Origin: Oscheius dolichura
Taxonomy: Eukaryota > Nematoda > Chromadorea > Rhabditida > Rhabditidae
Assembly: GCA_932521035.1 (NCBI GenBank)
Contig: OW051494.1
Location: 4,202,001-4,266,000, forward strand
Length of the DNA: 64,000 bases
Direction of reading: 5' to 3'
In this document: positions 12,419 through 27,166 of the stretch, one piece after another
How positions within the stretch are numbered: position 1 is the stretch's first letter
Layout of the letters: each line of letters starts with the position of its first letter
Notes under the pieces: model-generated
Database searches by the model: none
Seen by the model: only the letters and a program-made list of their open reading frames with translations
What the model was told of the DNA's origin: nothing
Position numbers and translations under genes: made by a program

Positions 12419-15400
12419 TCAGCGGGCATTGGTACTGGAGGCGGGCTCGGCCTCTTCCTCGAATCCGTCGGTGGACATTCCGATGAACTGGCGGGTGACT
12501 CCACTGGTCCGGACTATCAGCTGGTAGTTGCTGCTGTGGCGGGGCTTGTATCCACGGACCTGTAAATGGAACCAGTGGAAATCAAAAAGAGGGAGGACTC
12601 ACGATGTGCTTGTCGAGTACGTGGTTCCGGAGGTCGGTCTTCTTCATGACCATCTCGCAGAACATACACCGGATGAGGCCCTGGGCGGCTGGCTTGGTAT
12701 GCGTCGCCTCGAAGTGTTTCGTCGTCTTCGAATACTGGAAGGGTTTGTATACTGACTGAAGAGGAGAGGATACTCACGTCGTAGTCGTGGGGGAAACAGG
12801 TGAAGCAGCCGCGGCACATACTGTAGGCGTGGAGGCCGTGGGTGGCCAGGTGGCTGATGACCGTCTTGTGGCCGCAGACCTCCGCCGTCTGGTTCCATTG
12901 GTTACCCACTCCACACAGATTGCAACACGATGTCTGGATACCCAAACTGAATAAAGACGATGTATTAGGTAGAACAGATAGTCACGTACTCTTCGTATTT
13001 CCTGTGCTCGGCCTCGTGTCTGCCCAGCATATCCCGGTTGGCAAACCGCTGTCCACAGGAGCTGAGGAAGGGCAGGGCGCCCGAGTGATTCTGGTTGATG
13101 TGGGCCCTGAGCTCGGGCAGACTGCTGAAGTACTCCTTCTTCTCCTTCTTTCGACAGGAGTCAAATAGGCATAACAGGTGGAAGGTGAGGGGACGGAATT
13201 CGGCCATGTTGGCCACTCTGTTCTTTCTCTCCTCATTGAAACCGCAGACGAAAGCATGGGAGACGGCGTCCATCTCGGTCTTTTGTCCAGTGGCACAGTT
13301 CAGGCAGAACCAATCCTAAAATGACGACGGTATTCACATAGAAGAGGCACTGTACCTGACCGGAGATGTGCAACTCGTGTAACCTCCTCACTTTCGAATT
13401 GTTCATAGCGGCATTGCATATCTAAAAGTATTCATATCAAAAAGAATACACTAGCAAATAAAAAGAGCAAAGCTGTGTGAAACGCGCTCAGATGGCCCCT
13501 GTGCCTCGATGTCTTCACGCATTCTCCGAATAGAATGTAGCAGTGGCACGTCCTCATCACAGCGCGGGGTCGAACCCTGACCCTCGTCTCAATAGACAAG
13601 CCTGTTACCGGTTGCGCCATTACCGATAAGCAAATCCCTTACCTCACACTTGTTAGAAGGAGCGACTCCAGCAAATGGAGATATTCCGCTGAGGGATGGC
13701 CGGCCCACTTGCCTCACTCTGTCCATGGCAACTACATCATTCTGAGACGAGCTAACTTGCCTTGGTCGTCCGCGGGCAGCTCCCTGAATCTATTTGTAAA
13801 CGGGTCACTTCAACTATTCACAAATGTGTTGGGCGGCCGGCCAACGCTGACTGGTGCTCGGGTGATGTTCGTCCTGGTTCCGATCATCCTGGGGGTGTAT
13901 GCGACAGGCGTACTGATAGCTGCTTGATGGCTGTAGCTGTTCAGAGGAGGCATTCCCATGGCCGATATTCTTGCCCTTCCCCGAACGGGTTGAGTGTAGT
14001 AGTCTTGTCTCCTGCCCCTGTTCGTTGGAAGGGAGTTGATGTCCAGGAAGGGATACCGAATGGACTCGTCGACTGTGATAGGCACCTGGAAGGGGATCTG
14101 TTATAAAAGAAGAGAAAAGAGACGTACGCTTGGGGGGACACCTCCATTCTTGTAGGTCTCGTTGGCATAGAAGGAGACGGACGGCATTGTGCAGTGGCAC
14201 TCCTTACAGGACATGACAGAGTCCGTCGGGGTGAGGAACGACCGGTGGGAACAGTCGGATGGGGTGACTGTCTTCACCTGGCCCTGGCGGAGTCTCATCT
14301 CGAACATGTCCTGGTTCAATGGCTGGTAGTGGACCATGTTGGCCGGGAAGCAGCCCATCATCTGGTTGAGTTTCTAAAATGGATACCGTCTTCCCGGGAT
14401 ATAAGGAGAACGTACGCAACCCTGCTTGACGAGGAATGTCTTGCACAGATTTGTCTTCTGGATATGCTCCGCGATGACCACGCTGTCATAGGAACTCAGC
14501 GAGCAGCCCTTACAGAAGAACAGCAGAGTCACCCCGTGCTCGTTGTTCAGATGGTTGTACAGTCGAGAGTCCTGAAATTTAGACATTTGTCTACGGATAA
14601 CGGACGGTGTCTTACCGTCATGAACATCTTATTGCACGTGCCACAACCGTACAGCAGGCGTCCTTTGTCCTGCCGGGCGTGGCAATTCTTGTGTTGGACG
14701 AGGAGGGGCGTGTTGTAGGAGAAGCCGGAACAATCGGGACAGCTCATACCGGGATTGGGGCCGTGGGCAGTCTGTCAAAGGAGTTCAGTTCAATAAGAAA
14801 CAAGAGCTTACCATATGGTTTCTGTGTTCCATAGCACTTTCGAAGAGGATGCTACAGTTCCGACAGACGTAGTGGATACCTTCAGTGGGGGCTCCGTAGA
14901 CCTTGATCGACATGCCGCCGACATCGTTCCGGTGGGACTTGATCTCGTGGTCTATCAGGGAGGCCTGGGTCACAAATGCCTGACTGCACTTGGTGCACTG
15001 GTACTTCCTGGCGCGGGAGGCGGTGGCCACCACGGTACTCTGGGTAGAGCCTTGGGGACTGTAAGGCAGAGAGTATAAATGGAAGGGAGGAGAAGGTCTT
15101 ACTGGTCGACTTCGGCCACGACACAGATGTCCTCGTCGTCGTTGTCTTCGTTAATTTCCCGAACAACACTGGGACCGGCGGTAGAGGCAGAGGGTGAGTG
15201 GCAGTCCATGTCGTCGTCGATATAGCCCGGGTGCTGGTTGACGATGGTCACATCGTCCGACTCTGTTCGTACATTGGCCATCAGTGCTGCTAAAAGATGT
15301 GTGTTTATCGCCTAGTATTCCAAACCAACCGTTGTCTGCTTCGTCCTCCTCTCCCGGATCCTCTCCCAATTCCACACAGACATCTTTCACCAGTTGTCTC

Positions 15401-18400
15401 ACTGTAGCTCGGACAATCTTTTCGTCGACGTCCTCCTGAATAATCTCCTCAACTGCTGGGGAATCGGCCGTTTCCATTTCATCGTCTTCGTCGTCCAAGT
15501 CGACGACTTCAATTGGACTGGCCGGCTGAATAGGCTGAAGGAAGACCATAAATTCGGAATAGAGGAGACGAACCTTTGGAATCTGAGGATCCGTCATTCG
15601 ATTTGTCTTTCCCATGAATAGCTCCTCGTCCAGGATTGTAGTCTTCCGATTGGATGACTTCCCCTTGACCGTTGCGTGGGTCAGCCGGTGAGAAGCCACC
15701 GTCTGTCCGTTATGTCCGAACTTCATGGTGCACAGCTTACAACATTGCTTGATGCCGTCGATATGACACCAGAAATGGTCGACAAAGGCAGACCTGGTTG
15801 GCAACACCTGTAATTCTCCGTTTATATGGACTAAGGTGGACCAACCTCGCCGCAGTAGCACTGATGTTCCATGTCATAGATCTTGCAGGTGTGGGTCTTG
15901 ATGTGCTGAAGTTGCGGATCTGTCATCTTGCACTCCGAGCACTGGTAGCGGTTGAACAGACGCGGATGCGCCGTCTTCAGATGGGTTCGAAGCTCGTCGG
16001 CCGACTGGTCCCTGCGGATGTTCGTGCAGAAGGCGCATCTCTTAACCAGGAGACAGTGATAGAGGATGTGACCCAGGTTACTCTTCTCGAGCACTTGCTT
16101 GCACACCTTGCACACCTAAAGAGATGAGAACTGATGCGAGGGAGGACAGAACAAACCAGGGAATTATCCAATTGGTTGTAGTGGGCCGAAAGAAGGTGCT
16201 GCTTGAAGTCGTCGTGGGTACGGACGACGACGCTGGCTACAAATTAAAAGACTCGTTTGAGAAGCGACTGGTATACTCACGACAATAGGGGCAGTGGTCC
16301 CACTTCTCCGGGTGTCTGTCCAGATGATTTTTTAGCTGTGCCATGGTGTCGAATTCAAAGCCACACAAGTAGCAGGAGATGTTTGGAGTCGGCTGAAATG
16401 TCCCCGTTTGTACTGGCTGGAAGAGGGAGATTGACTGTGAGGGAGGAGATTATCCGGGCCGTCGACACGGGGGCAGTCGCTCCGTAGATATTCCTCACAA
16501 CGGGGGCACCGGTGTCTCTCACGTAGATCCTGCCGTTGTCTGCTCCGTAGGACACCATTCCCAAGTGGTCCTCGAAGATGTGGGTGTAGAGACGCGGGAT
16601 GGCCAGAGTTCGACTGCAGAAGCTACAGGTGCCTTGGACATGGCCCATTGAGATATCTAAAAGGGGGTGTGCTCCGAGCTTTTAAAGAAAGACATACTGC
16701 TAAGGGCCTTGGAGCAGTCCTTGGTCGAGTGCTCGGTCACCATGCCGGCGTAGGCGAAGGCGTGCCCACATCCTCGGCAGATGTGGGAGTGGTCGACACG
16801 GAGATGCTCCCTCATCTTGCGCATATCTTGGAAGATGTGGGTGCAGAATTTACACGAGAAGCCAGGTCTCGAGGTCGAGGGGATAAATGGAGGCACCATG
16901 GACATCCCAGATCGGCCACCGCTACCGAATGCTGGTGTGTAGCCGCCCCGACGATAGGTCGGATAGCTGGCTCGTGGCTGGTATGCTCGGTTAGTCGGAA
17001 CACTCACGGCCCTGTAACAGAAAAGTGTGAAGAAGAGGACAAGAAGAGATACTCACATATGTTGGACACCGGTCGCGGCCTTGGGCCTGAGCAGACCCCG
17101 AGTGGCCTCCATGTGAAGGGCGGCATCTGTCGCTTTGGATATCGTTGAGCGTGGCCCCTTCTTCAGATTTTCCATTGCCACCGTCATCAGGGTCTCGTTC
17201 TCTGAATATCTCAATATACAGTAGTTATAGAGGGTGTTTACTTTTCACTGTGTAGAGGTCGATGGCCTGGAGATGGTCGTAGGCGTAGTGGCCTCTGAGG
17301 GCAAAGAGGGAGCAGAAGCCCTTCTGGCAGAGATGACAGTTCACTCGAACTCGTCTTCCGTCCACCCATCGATGGATCGGGACAGTGCTCTCTGATGGAC
17401 AGTCGTGGATGAAAGTCCCGTCCGATGCATAGATTTTGTTGCAACTGGTACAGAGGTCAAAGCTGGAAATGAAAATATTAGGAAAGAGAGGGGACAGGAC
17501 TTACTCCTTGGTGAGAAGACCCTCAGAGATGGCGTCGAAGCAGGCGAGGGCGGGTAGTTTGATACTGACGGTGAAGGTTTGGATGGCATCCTCGAGGAAG
17601 TAATTCATCGGACACTTGAGCTCCTTGGCCTCGATCTCGTTCTCGTCGTCCATTGCGTCGCCCTCCTGGCAGAAGGTCTTCTTCATCTCCTCCATATTGT
17701 GTAGGTGAGCATTCCACTGGAGTTTCCTCTTTTCGGGTATCTGCTTGGCGAATAGTTTGTTGAGAGTCTCCACCAGCTGGGTCTGTTCCTGGCTCGGCTG
17801 GTTCAGCTGTCTCTCCTCCTCCAGCCCCATGTCGTGTCTCCCCTGCTTCGAACTGAATCCCTCCGTCTCTTCCTGCACTCCATCCAAGGGAAAGGCGTGA
17901 AGGGCATTGTTCAGCTTCTCGCCAACCAATGCCCCTCCATTATTCACCTAAAATTTGCGTTTCCTCTAATAAAAGATAAGCAAAACTCACGAATTCAAAG
18001 AGGTTCTCCTCGGTGAATTCCTTTCCTCCGAAGGCGACATTGTTCGTGTCTGCGAATCCAATGCGTGGCAGGGCGTTCTTGACGTGGACAGGTGGATAAA
18101 CTGTCAAATTGTCTCGGATGTATCTGGCGAAGAGGAGCTTGTTTGGGATGTGACTGGTCTGGTGGTGACTGAAAGAAAGAGACACTAGGGAGAGGTGGCC
18201 GGGGGCGACTTACGCGAAGTGAGCCTCCGTCCCGAACTGGGCCCCGCACCGGGTACAAGTGTGTTGGACATGCTGGAGCATGTGGGTGTTGGCCTCTTTC
18301 ACCGTCTTGAACTCAATCGAACATTCCTCGCAACTTGCTTGTACCATCCTGAAATTGGTATTTGTTTCAGCGAAAAAGATGGAAATACCCAAATCTGGGG

Positions 18401-20228
18401 AGGATGTTAATGAAGAAGCTGGCCGCTGCGCCGTTGGTCTCTTCTTTGATGGCCTCCAGAGAGAAGACGACCAGGAGTCGTAGGGATTCACCACAGTGGT
18501 GGTTCTGTAATTAGGCATCAGTCAGCTAACCATTAATAACTCACATTGATGGTGACAAAGAAGTTCCAGGCCTGTTCCAGTCGCTCTCCTTTGTAGTCCC
18601 TGAGAGGGAGCAAAAAGGCACACTCGAAGCAGGTCAGATACATATAGGCACACGTCATCTGCGGCTGAAACACTCTTTTATACTGTAAAGGGGAGTGGCT
18701 CACGTCGTCGACAACCCCGGCCACCAGTCGGTTGATCATGTACTCGGAGAAGCCACTACAGCTATGTTTCAACAACTGTTCCTTCGACTCGTGGAGCAGG
18801 TTGCAAAAGTGACAGGCATACAGATACGCACAGTAGTGCTTTGTCACGTAGTGTTTCTAAGCAAGTAAGGTAAGCAAAAGAAGAGGTTGCTGTACCTTGA
18901 TATCGTTGAAGTTCTTCAGGAGACCGGAGTTGGAGCAGCAGTCCGGGGCCACCATGTCCAGGCTGCTCTTCGAGGCTGCTCGGAAGGGCATCTCACTGAC
19001 CGGCATACTCGCGTGTCCGCCTCGTTCCTTCTTGTCCCCGCCTATAACAGTTCCTATTCATAAAAATCGAGGGAGATCCTCTACCTAGGACGTGCTCCAT
19101 GAGGTCAGCCAGGGAGGAGGGGACGGCCCCTCCGTCCTCGACCACCGTCACTCCGTTTTTATAGTCTTCGATGGCTTTCTTACGAGAAGCGAGCTCGAAG
19201 CTAGTCCTCGTCTGGTTCGGCAGACTGTTCCACTAAAAAAGGCACAGTCAAAAAACGAACAATAGGTCACAAACCATGTGGCGGAGACACTGGACAATCT
19301 GGATGGCGTCCTTCGTCTTCTGGTCGCAGCTGAACTCCGGGAATTCGTACCGCTTGGTGACGTGGGTAAATATTTCGATGATGGCCGCGTCCTCCAGCGC
19401 CCTCACGAAGTGTCTGAATCCTCCGGAGCTTTTGGAGATGGCCTCGAGGGAATCCAGCTGTTGGCCGTATGGTCTGCTTTCTTGAGCAGGGGGCTCGGCC
19501 GTGGGGTCGGGGAGTTTCGACACGAAGAAGTCCTGCTCCCTTTTGTCCGAGTCGTCCATGATGACCTGTCCCAAGCGAGGTGCCGCCACGGATTTGAAGG
19601 ATCCCCGAGGACGGCCGCGCGGTCTGGGCCCGGTAATCTAAACTTCTGATTACGGTAGAATTCAAGGGTCTGGTCCCACTTTATCTTTAGCCATTTCCGC
19701 CTGCATTAGTGTTTTTATATTGTAATTAACTTTCTAAAAGAGGCACAGTACTGAGAAAAGGAGTGGCCTACCGTCTTGAACCTCTTTGGCACGTCGTTCT
19801 TCTGTCCCACTCGCCATTCCGGGTCGTTCTCGTCTCCACTGGACTGTTCTGCTTCCTCTGGTAGAACATCCTCCACTTCGCTCTCCGAGGTGTCGCTCGG
19901 GTCGAAGTCCTCCTTTTTCGTCTTCTTTGGTGGCCGTCCTCTCGGGCGGCCTGTCGACGACCTCTTCAAACCTCCTCTGGTTGAACTGGGTCGTCCTCTC
20001 GTCTGAAAATTCTCTATTTATCCCGTCTAACCAACCAACATCTCGTCGGCCGATAAGCTTGGATGACAATAAATGCCATCGGTACGCAATTGCGGGTGCC
20101 CGACCGGGTCTTCCCGTTCGAATGACTATGTCTTCGAATATGTCTGAGGCTGGTCAACTTACCCTTTGGTATGCCAGGTCAATGGACGACAAGGGCCCCT
20201 CTCGGTCGATGTAGTCACCGTAATCCAT
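12419..20228 (-). CDS. Large AT-hook and C2H2 zinc-finger protein
   Basis: I read one long gene from ATG 20228 (MDYGDYIDREGP) to a stop at 12419-12421, with many exons split by introns of roughly 35-50 nt. The N-terminal part has two AT-hook cores (GRPRGRPPKK near 19.93 kb, RPRGRPRG near 19.61 kb) and an acidic stretch. From about 18.8 kb on there are many C2H2 or C2HC units, for example FSCKFCTHIFQDMRKMREHL (16.8 kb), VCKVCKQVLEKSNLGH (16.1 kb) and YQCTKCSQAFVTQASLIDHE (15.0 kb). An acidic linker near 15.1-15.5 kb separates finger groups. The architecture points to a nuclear DNA-binding or chromatin protein. I do not recognise an orthologue. It could be two adjacent genes; I saw no clear internal stop-to-start break. 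One intron (13422-13642) is far longer than the rest. Confidence 0.7.
13545..13627 (-). repeat. tRNA-like (SINE-type) element inside an intron
   Basis: On the minus strand an A-box-like sequence TGGCGCAACCGG (13608-13619) and a B-box-like GGTTCGACCCC (13566-13576) lie 31 bases apart, as in a tRNA. The D and T stems and the acceptor stem do not pair properly and the anticodon loop is the wrong size, so it is not a working tRNA. It fills an intron of 221 nt in a gene whose other introns are about 40 nt. A tRNA-derived SINE or a decayed tRNA copy are both possible. Confidence 0.45.
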
Positions 20229-22149
20229 TGTTTCTGGAAAAATTCTATTATCTCCTCAACTCGGAACCGTAGATATTTCTCGAAGAAAACAAAAAAACGA
20301 TAAATAATTTCCAAAAATTAAATATTGGCAGACGGTCCTCGTTGTTTGAAAAAGCGCGCCGAGATCCGATTTTCTGCGTCCCTGACCCGGCCGCCTCGCC
20401 GCCGTCCGCGTTTATTTTTCGGCCGACAACCGATCGACGGAGATGGGGCGCGAATACACACATTGGGAATAAATAGTCCCTATTTGGACCAGAAGAGAAA
20501 AATATTGAAGGAAATAAATATTCTGGGGATAAAAAGAGAGAAAGTGGGAGAGATACTGGGTAGAAATTGGGATCTCTCTCTCTAAAAGAGCGGGTAAAAC
20601 GAAGAGATGCAAATATTTTTATCGATTTGCCGGCACGACAAGACGGAGGAAAGCGTATTTCGGCGAGTAGAAGCGAATAATTTCGAAAGCACCGAAGCGG
20701 AATAGCATTGGGTCGCGCTTACAGCTTCGCTGGGATACTGTAGGCAGGAAGAAGGGCGCTTTCCGGGGACGATAGATAAAATCTCTTGGGAGCTCATTGT
20801 TGCTGGGAGACAAGGAGCTGGGACAGTCCCCACGGGATTTTGGACCCTCTCCCCCATGAGTTTTTATAGATACTGACACTGATCTTCCCGGATAATTACC
20901 GAAAAAGTTGTAATTGTCCACTTTTTGAGGGCCAGCGCCATAAATTTCCAAAAAAGCACAATATTAGTCTGCCAAAACCGCGAACTTCGCAAATAAATCG
21001 AATAAATTTCATCGATATATATATTTTGACCCAGTTTCTCAAAAGCTCGCATAAAAATGTCATGACTTTGAAAATGGTCACCCTTTGATTACGCAACACC
21101 CGCAAAAATGCAAACTTTGGAGCGCTCTTAGATATTGGTGCTGTCCGGATAACCCTGCTCCGTCTTCCTCGGCGGACAGCCCTTTAAACCATCTCTCGAC
21201 AGGTCTCACAGCGATCGGACATATATTTTGGCGCTCTGCAGCGGCGACAAGCACAGGAAAAGAACAGGGGGGCTGGAGAGACGCAGGGCAGATGAGAGAG
21301 TGTGGGCCGGCGGAGGGGGCCAGCCGGGGAGGTCACCCCCCAATTGGGGGACGGCGGGGGAACGAGGCGGACAGGGAAGGCGGGGGACGAATTTGTTGCA
21401 TTTTATGGACCCACTGGCACCGGGGCTGGAGAGTGGACCGGAACCTCTTGGGGGCAGACAATACCGTAATACATCTAGGGGGACCGTACGGGGAAGGGAA
21501 AAGAGGAAGAGCCTCGGGCCACTAGGCCATCAGGGTGGAGGACCTTATTTGGGCAGAGGACACGATTTCGACATCACGCGAATAAATTCTAAATTATTTG
21601 GTGTGAGAATATTTCCGGCACGAGAAAAAAATTGGGAGAGATCGCGTTATTGTCAGTAGCCAACTGACGGCTGACGCGTGACGAGGAAATGGGCAGTCCG
21701 TCATTTCGTTCCGGGACACTGACTAGGATTACTGTAGGCGAGGTCAGTAAAAGCGCTCCAATACCAAAAAGTTTATGAAGTGGCCTTGCGAAGTACAAAA
21801 ATATATTAGACTTGATGGTAGCCGTCGAAAAATCGGACACGACGAGGAAAGAAGTAAGCCACCGCGTTAGATGCTCTTTCTGAATAAGGATGACGAGGTC
21901 CGGAGCATCCGCCCCAGTCATTTTTTGATCTCCCTGTGTCCAGTTAATTCCAGGTCCAACATAATATCATGGTGTCGTAACTGCTTGGTTCAGATGAGGG
22001 AGACTCTAGTCCAATGATGACTCACCCGGTCCCCGTCTACTGGCAGGTGCGACTCGTGGTCCTTGGTCTAAAAAATAGTTGACAGAGTGTTATGTAAACT
22101 GAGCCTCTGGCCCGTTTATAAGCGGACTGTAAACTGACAGTGCCAAAGG
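20229..22149. other. Non-coding stretch upstream of the zinc-finger gene
   Basis: About 1.9 kb with no supportable coding region. The first 900 bases are more AT-rich; the rest is purine-rich and GC-rich. It holds two GGATACTGTAG/GGATTACTGTAG motifs (20733-20743 and 21726-21737). It must contain the promoter of the zinc-finger gene (minus) and of the secreted protein (plus). Confidence 0.5.
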
Positions 22150-23091
22150 ATGCGTCTCCTCTTCTTCGTTCTGCTCTGCCTCCTCGGCCTCTGCCATGGC
22201 AACTCACTGGTAAGCCTGTCTCCTCCCCCGCCATCCTTCTTCAGAATAATCCCCTGTCGACCCTTATGGAAAAGGATGCCAGCGAAGAGCTCAAGGCCTT
22301 CACTACACTGGTTTGGCCCTCGTCCTCTCCCTGGTAAAGACTCTTTAGATCCTGAACACTGTCTCTACCCACGTCGCCTTCTCGGCCATCGGACTGCCTC
22401 CGACCCTCGACGATTTCAAGAACGACCTGGCCAATATCACGGTCGCCTTCTGGCTTCTCCCCCTCAAGGACCAGAAACTCTTGCTTAAAAATTTCAAGGC
22501 CTACGAGGAGACGGCCAGACAGAATAAGAGTCTGCCCAGTGGGTGTCTCCCCTCTTCCAGACAAGGTAGTCTTCAGTGACCGCCGACCTGGAACTCCTCG
22601 ATAACCGGAGGAACTCGGCCCCGACGAGACTTCTCCTCGAGACCATCGAGCGGACATGTAACTGGCTGGAGGAGCACACGCGGTGTCTCGGCCTCGTCCG
22701 GGAGAAGGACCCCGCTCTGGCCAAGGTGATCGAGAAGTTCATCGAGGACGGCACCCAACAGTACAAGAAACTCAACTCCCAGGACGGGAAGGACTTTGTC
22801 TTCGAGGCGAGTGGCCCTTTTAGGGAAGAGGATGACGAGTTTAGACGGTCGACTACCTGTGCAAGAATACGGACAAGAACGAGATGAGCGACGAGATGTG
22901 GACCCACATCAAGGAGAACTTCGCCAAGCTGAGCCACTCGGATAAGGTCGACGTCGTTCGCAAAATGACCTGGTTCCTGGACCCTGTCTGGGAGAGTACG
23001 TACCCCTCCTCCCCGTTTTATAAAGTGTTCAGGAATCCACAGTATGGTGGTCGCTGTCCCCTCGATGAGACAAATCCACCAGGAGCAGTGA
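22150..23091 (+). CDS. Secreted helical protein, family unknown
   Basis: The start encodes a clear signal peptide (MRLLFFVLLCLLGLCHG). Further exons encode charged helical segments: LPPTLDDFKNDLANITVAFW, then EETARQNK, then TRLLLETIERTCNWLEEHTR, VIEKFIEDGTQQYKK and a stretch containing DYLCKNTDKNEMSDEMW. Introns are very short, with acceptors such as CTTTTAG. The last intron (donor GTACGT, acceptor GTTCAG) leads to a stop at 23089-23091; without it the frame would run to 23099. The all-helical secreted build and the nearby FAR gene suggest a nematode secretory or lipid-carrier protein, but I recognise no family. The joins around 22540-22580 are uncertain. Convergent with the FAR-like gene that follows. 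Confidence 0.65.
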
Positions 23092-23298
23092 TACCGTAAC
23101 CCAATGAACTGTTTATCGTGATCGTTTTACACACCGTCAACAAGGCCTTTGGTTCTTTGAAAGGGGGTCTTTTGACCGACAGGGAGGAGCAATTAGGGAA
23201 CACAGCAGCTGCCGGGTTACTGTACTCAATATTGGAATGAAGATTTACTCGGAAAGGATAAAATGACAGAAATGAGAGGAGACGACGGAGTCTCGAGA

Positions 23299-23952
23299 TT
23301 ACAGTTCCTGCTTGGCTTTCATCGCCTCCGCAGCGAGGTTCTCCATGATCTTGCCCAGCCGTTCGTCTAAAATCTCGACTGGAAGGGGACGAGAGGATGA
23401 ACTGACTGGTGAAGAGGCCAAAGCTGGTCAGAATGGGGAACTGTTCCTGGATCTGCTGCTTCTCCTCCTGGCTCAATCCTCGGAATCGTTTCTGTTCCTG
23501 TTCCGCCAAATGTTTCAAGTTGAGCTCTTCCCCGGCGGCCACCCTCTGCCCCAGTCCAAGTACGTTGTGCACTGTCTGGAATACTCGTCTCCTCCCCGGG
23601 GGACCCTCTCACCTTGATGACGAACTTCTTGGCCTTCCCCTCCAGTCGGGCTATCTTCTTCCCGACGGCATCCACAATTTTAGAGGATAAGTGGACAATT
23701 CGCTCGTTTTCGGTAAGCAGCGTGGTCAAGAGATCTCCCCCGACGGCCCGTTGGTAAATAAGAATTTTATCGTCCGTGGTAAGGTCCTCATAGGCTGAGA
23801 GCAGCTCCTTCGGCGCGTGTTCTGTAACGGATACTCGTATTTGGAATAAGAATACGCCAACTTCTTATAAAGGCGTCCTCCTCCGGACTGAATCCCGGCA
23901 ATAGGGCAGCACATTCCGCTACAAATATAGCCAGGAGGATGGACAGCTGCAT
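23299..23952 (-). CDS. far: Divergent FAR-family lipid-binding protein
   Basis: Signal peptide MQLSILLAIFVAECA, then SPEEDAFIRK joined over a short intron to HAPKELLSAYEDLTTDDK, then LLTENERIVHLSSKIVDAVG, and after another intron LSQEEKQQIQEQFPIL and the end NERLGKIMENLAAEA. This order, PKE-LLSAY-DLTTDDK, then LSxEEKxxIxEQFPI, then NERLGKI, parallels the FAR protein at 4657 (LTPNDK, LSDAAKADLDAQFPII, NEKLKKL). The final exon uses a 3' splice ending TTTTAG. FAR proteins bind fatty acids and retinol outside cells. Overall similarity to the first copy is modest, so the duplication is old or this copy evolves fast. Confidence 0.8.
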
Positions 23953-24796
23953 TGAGAAGGGTACCCCTGGAAAAAGGAAAGATATGGGCAGGCCGGTTGT
24001 CAAGGAGAGGGAACGAATGGCAACGGGGGCTTCTGCACCTGCGAAACTCGGCACGTGGTTCAGAGCAGAGACTCGGACGGCTGACTCAACCGCTATTAGA
24101 CTAGGCAAACACGGGACTGATATGAATAGAAGTCGCTTATTTTAATTGCCAATCAATCATTCAATGGAAATGCTGAACATTCTGGTTGGAGGCTAATGAC
24201 GGGGGAAGAATGTAGCCTTTTGTTCATTGTCTAAACCTCGAAACCTCGTCTATTGGATAAAGTGTAACCGTTCGGGTAAAAAGTAATACTTTTGCTTAAT
24301 TTATATTTCTGTCTATTGGCGTCCGAAACCAAAAAGAGTACAGTGTGCCCCGAATAGCGCACAACTGTCGACGACAGCGCCGATTAAAGGTCTATTTCCC
24401 GCTCCCGCGAAGATATTTTTCAATTTTCCAAAAAGTACTTCCAAGTGTTCACTTGTTTTGTTTTCTGTGTTTTTCATCTGCTTGCTCACTTTTGTCAATC
24501 ATAAACGATAAACGAGTTACATACAGAGAATTATCAAGCAGTACGAGCGGAGAGGAACATGCCAACACAGCAAAATATGTGATGTAATTTTCACGCAATT
24601 GTTCGAACTTTTTCCACGGCTCGATAATTCCTCATTTTCCCTTTTCAATTGCTAAACTATATTGCTTTGAGTAGCACTATTATCAACTTTATTTTTCTTG
24701 CAACTACAGTAATGCTCATAGTTTCACCAATTTGCATAACCTTTTTCACTGTTCGTATACTAATTTTCAGGCTTTTCTTGGGTTAGAATATTTGAA
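23953..24796. other. Intergenic stretch at a GC-to-AT transition
   Basis: About 840 bases with no supportable gene. Base composition changes from GC-rich to clearly AT-rich within it, at about 24.1-24.2 kb. A CTACAGTAAT motif lies at 24704-24713. The right part must hold the ABCE1 promoter and outron. Confidence 0.5.

Positions 24797-27166
<2,370 letters not shown>

Noticed and set aside
13545-13627. Functional tRNA gene
   Set aside because: The A and B boxes are present but the stems do not pair and the anticodon loop size is wrong.
22241-22937. Minus-strand frames of 138-147 codons opposite the secreted protein
   Set aside because: The plus strand has a signal peptide, helical exons and short introns in frame; the minus frames show nothing recognisable.
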